A model generated the notes under the pieces. The model was not told where the DNA came from. It saw nothing but the letters and a program-made list of their open reading frames with translations, and did not search any database. From Phallusia mammillata (lineage: Eukaryota > Chordata > Ascidiacea > Phlebobranchia > Ascidiidae): DNA of 64,000 nt. Position 1 is the first letter of the stretch. The number at the start of each line of letters is the position of its first letter. Location of the stretch: contig QLIY01000077.1 in the NCBI GenBank assembly GCA_003260075.1, forward strand, positions 124,001 through 188,000, written 5' to 3'. This document shows, one piece after another, positions 63,157 through 64,000 of this stretch. A program made the position numbers and the translations under genes.

Positions 63157-64000
63157 CTATAAAGCATAAGATGATATAGAATGTTTAAAACTATACACCT
63201 ATTTACTGACTTGGCTGGAATTAGATTGAGGACTATATGAAATGATATGCCCCCCCCCCATAAGATGATATAGAATGTTTAAAACTATACACCTATTTAC
63301 TGACTTGATTGGAATTAGATTGAGAGCTATATGAAATGATATATAAATGGGACAGTATTATCACAAATTGTTTGATCTAAATTTAACAGAATATTATTGT
63401 TGTAAAGGAGGGCTTTTCCCCAAAATTTACACTCTTCTGGCTGATATGACTCTAGTTTTGCCACCCATAACATGCAAGCCACCTTTTCGCTTTCTTTATG
63501 TGAAGAAACGCCTTTAAACGCCCCCCCCCCCACTCTTCTGGCTGATATGACTCTAGTTTTGCCACCCATAACATGCAATACAGGCAAGCCACCTTTTCGC
63601 TTTCTTTATGTGAAGAAACGCCTTTAAACATTTTGGCAAGAATGTTATTTTACCACAAGGATGCCAAAATCCATTAAGCAAAGTTATGGAAAGTTTTAGT
63701 TGTATACAGAGCAAACAACATAACACAAGAGACACAGCAAAAGCATGTAATTAAGACATTTTGAATTAATAACAGTGGTGCTAAGTGCAAGGATACAAAA
63801 AGGTGCTTTGGAAGAAAGCTGATGTCAAAAACTACCTAGAGAAAATTATTCATACAACTAAGCTATGAGATTAAACTTCTTAAAACAGACAGCTTAGATT
63901 TCAAACCAGACAGGCTTAGTAGACTTATCAGATCAATCGAATTTACACACTTCAAGCAGATTAAAGGTTAAAACCAATATTATAAAAAATGACCAACCAT
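63157..64000. other. ATP8A-like 5' intron, right edge
   Basis: Two allelic repeats occur here (63167-63249 with 63260-63340, and 63430-63520 with 63532-63630). No exon encoding the start of ATP8A was found, so it is expected beyond base 64000. Confidence 0.5.

Larger units (their letters stand above)
1803..63531. repeat. list of short C-run junctions (about 10 C each)
   Basis: Start positions: 1803, 6151, 6280, 14138, 14857, 15155, 15307, 16756, 17947, 18834, 20829, 21805, 22289, 26051, 26731, 26917, 27176, 28134, 29190, 32091, 32959, 36773, 37609, 45280, 48762, 49670, 49812, 50085, 50510, 51330, 51725, 51938, 52471 (7 C), 54405, 55042, 55176, 55497, 56868, 60354, 61038, 62993, 63250, 63521. 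Most measure exactly 10, or 11-13 where a native C may adjoin. Longer runs lie at 2608-2683, 6484-6554, 33308-33326 and 59008-59033, besides those listed separately. No comparable G run occurs on the plus strand. Confidence 0.85.

Noticed and set aside
63327..63735. Open frames at the right edge as the ATP8A first exon
   Set aside because: The translated sequence (HVMGGKTRVISARR) does not resemble the ATP8A N-terminus and is part of a duplicated intronic segment.
1..64000. CRISPR arrays, operons or prokaryotic gene clusters
   Set aside because: All recognised genes are split by spliceosomal introns and belong to animal families; no regularly spaced direct repeats were seen.

Overview
The window reads as nuclear DNA of an invertebrate animal with small introns. 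Five genes are recognisable only after splicing short exons with GT/AG borders; most introns are 200-700 bp and the background is AT-rich. Small introns, very high allelic divergence and many small hAT- and pogo-like elements suggest a tunicate (ascidian). That is inference; no species marker was seen.

Layout. (1) 661-18405, minus: TMTC2-like protein O-mannosyltransferase; the start codon is inside the window behind a 10.4-kb first intron, and the C-terminal TPR part runs off the left edge. (2) 21204-22040, plus: small three-exon BLOC1S5 (Muted)-like gene. (3) 22943-32349, minus: a complete 18-exon TMTC4-like gene of about 889 aa, convergent with BLOC1S5. (4) 34178-37020, plus: a complete seven-exon AGPAT5-like acyltransferase of about 384 aa, divergent from TMTC4. 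(5) 39724-63156 and beyond, minus: ATP8A1/2-like P4-ATPase (phospholipid flippase) with all core motifs and its stop; only the extreme N-terminus lies past the right edge. Two genes act on cadherin-type O-mannosylation in the ER, two on membrane lipids (AGPAT5, ATP8A), one on lysosome-related organelle traffic. I see no sign that they form one pathway.

The striking non-gene feature is about 53 runs of C, all on the plus strand. Most are 10 bases long and a few are 54-97. Sequence before a run is very often repeated, slightly diverged, just after it. Several runs sit in coding exons and break frame, duplicate an exon or replace exon sequence. The best reading is that these are contig junctions or gaps written as C, with unmerged allelic ends on each side, rather than biology. 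The duplicated exon copies should not be counted as extra exons or genes.

Introns and intergenic DNA hold short elements: hAT-type (two with perfect 8-bp target duplications), pogo/Tigger-like, a tRNA-derived SINE present on one allele and absent from the other, and a palindromic element with a hammerhead-ribozyme-like core. I found no convincing undescribed multi-gene system.
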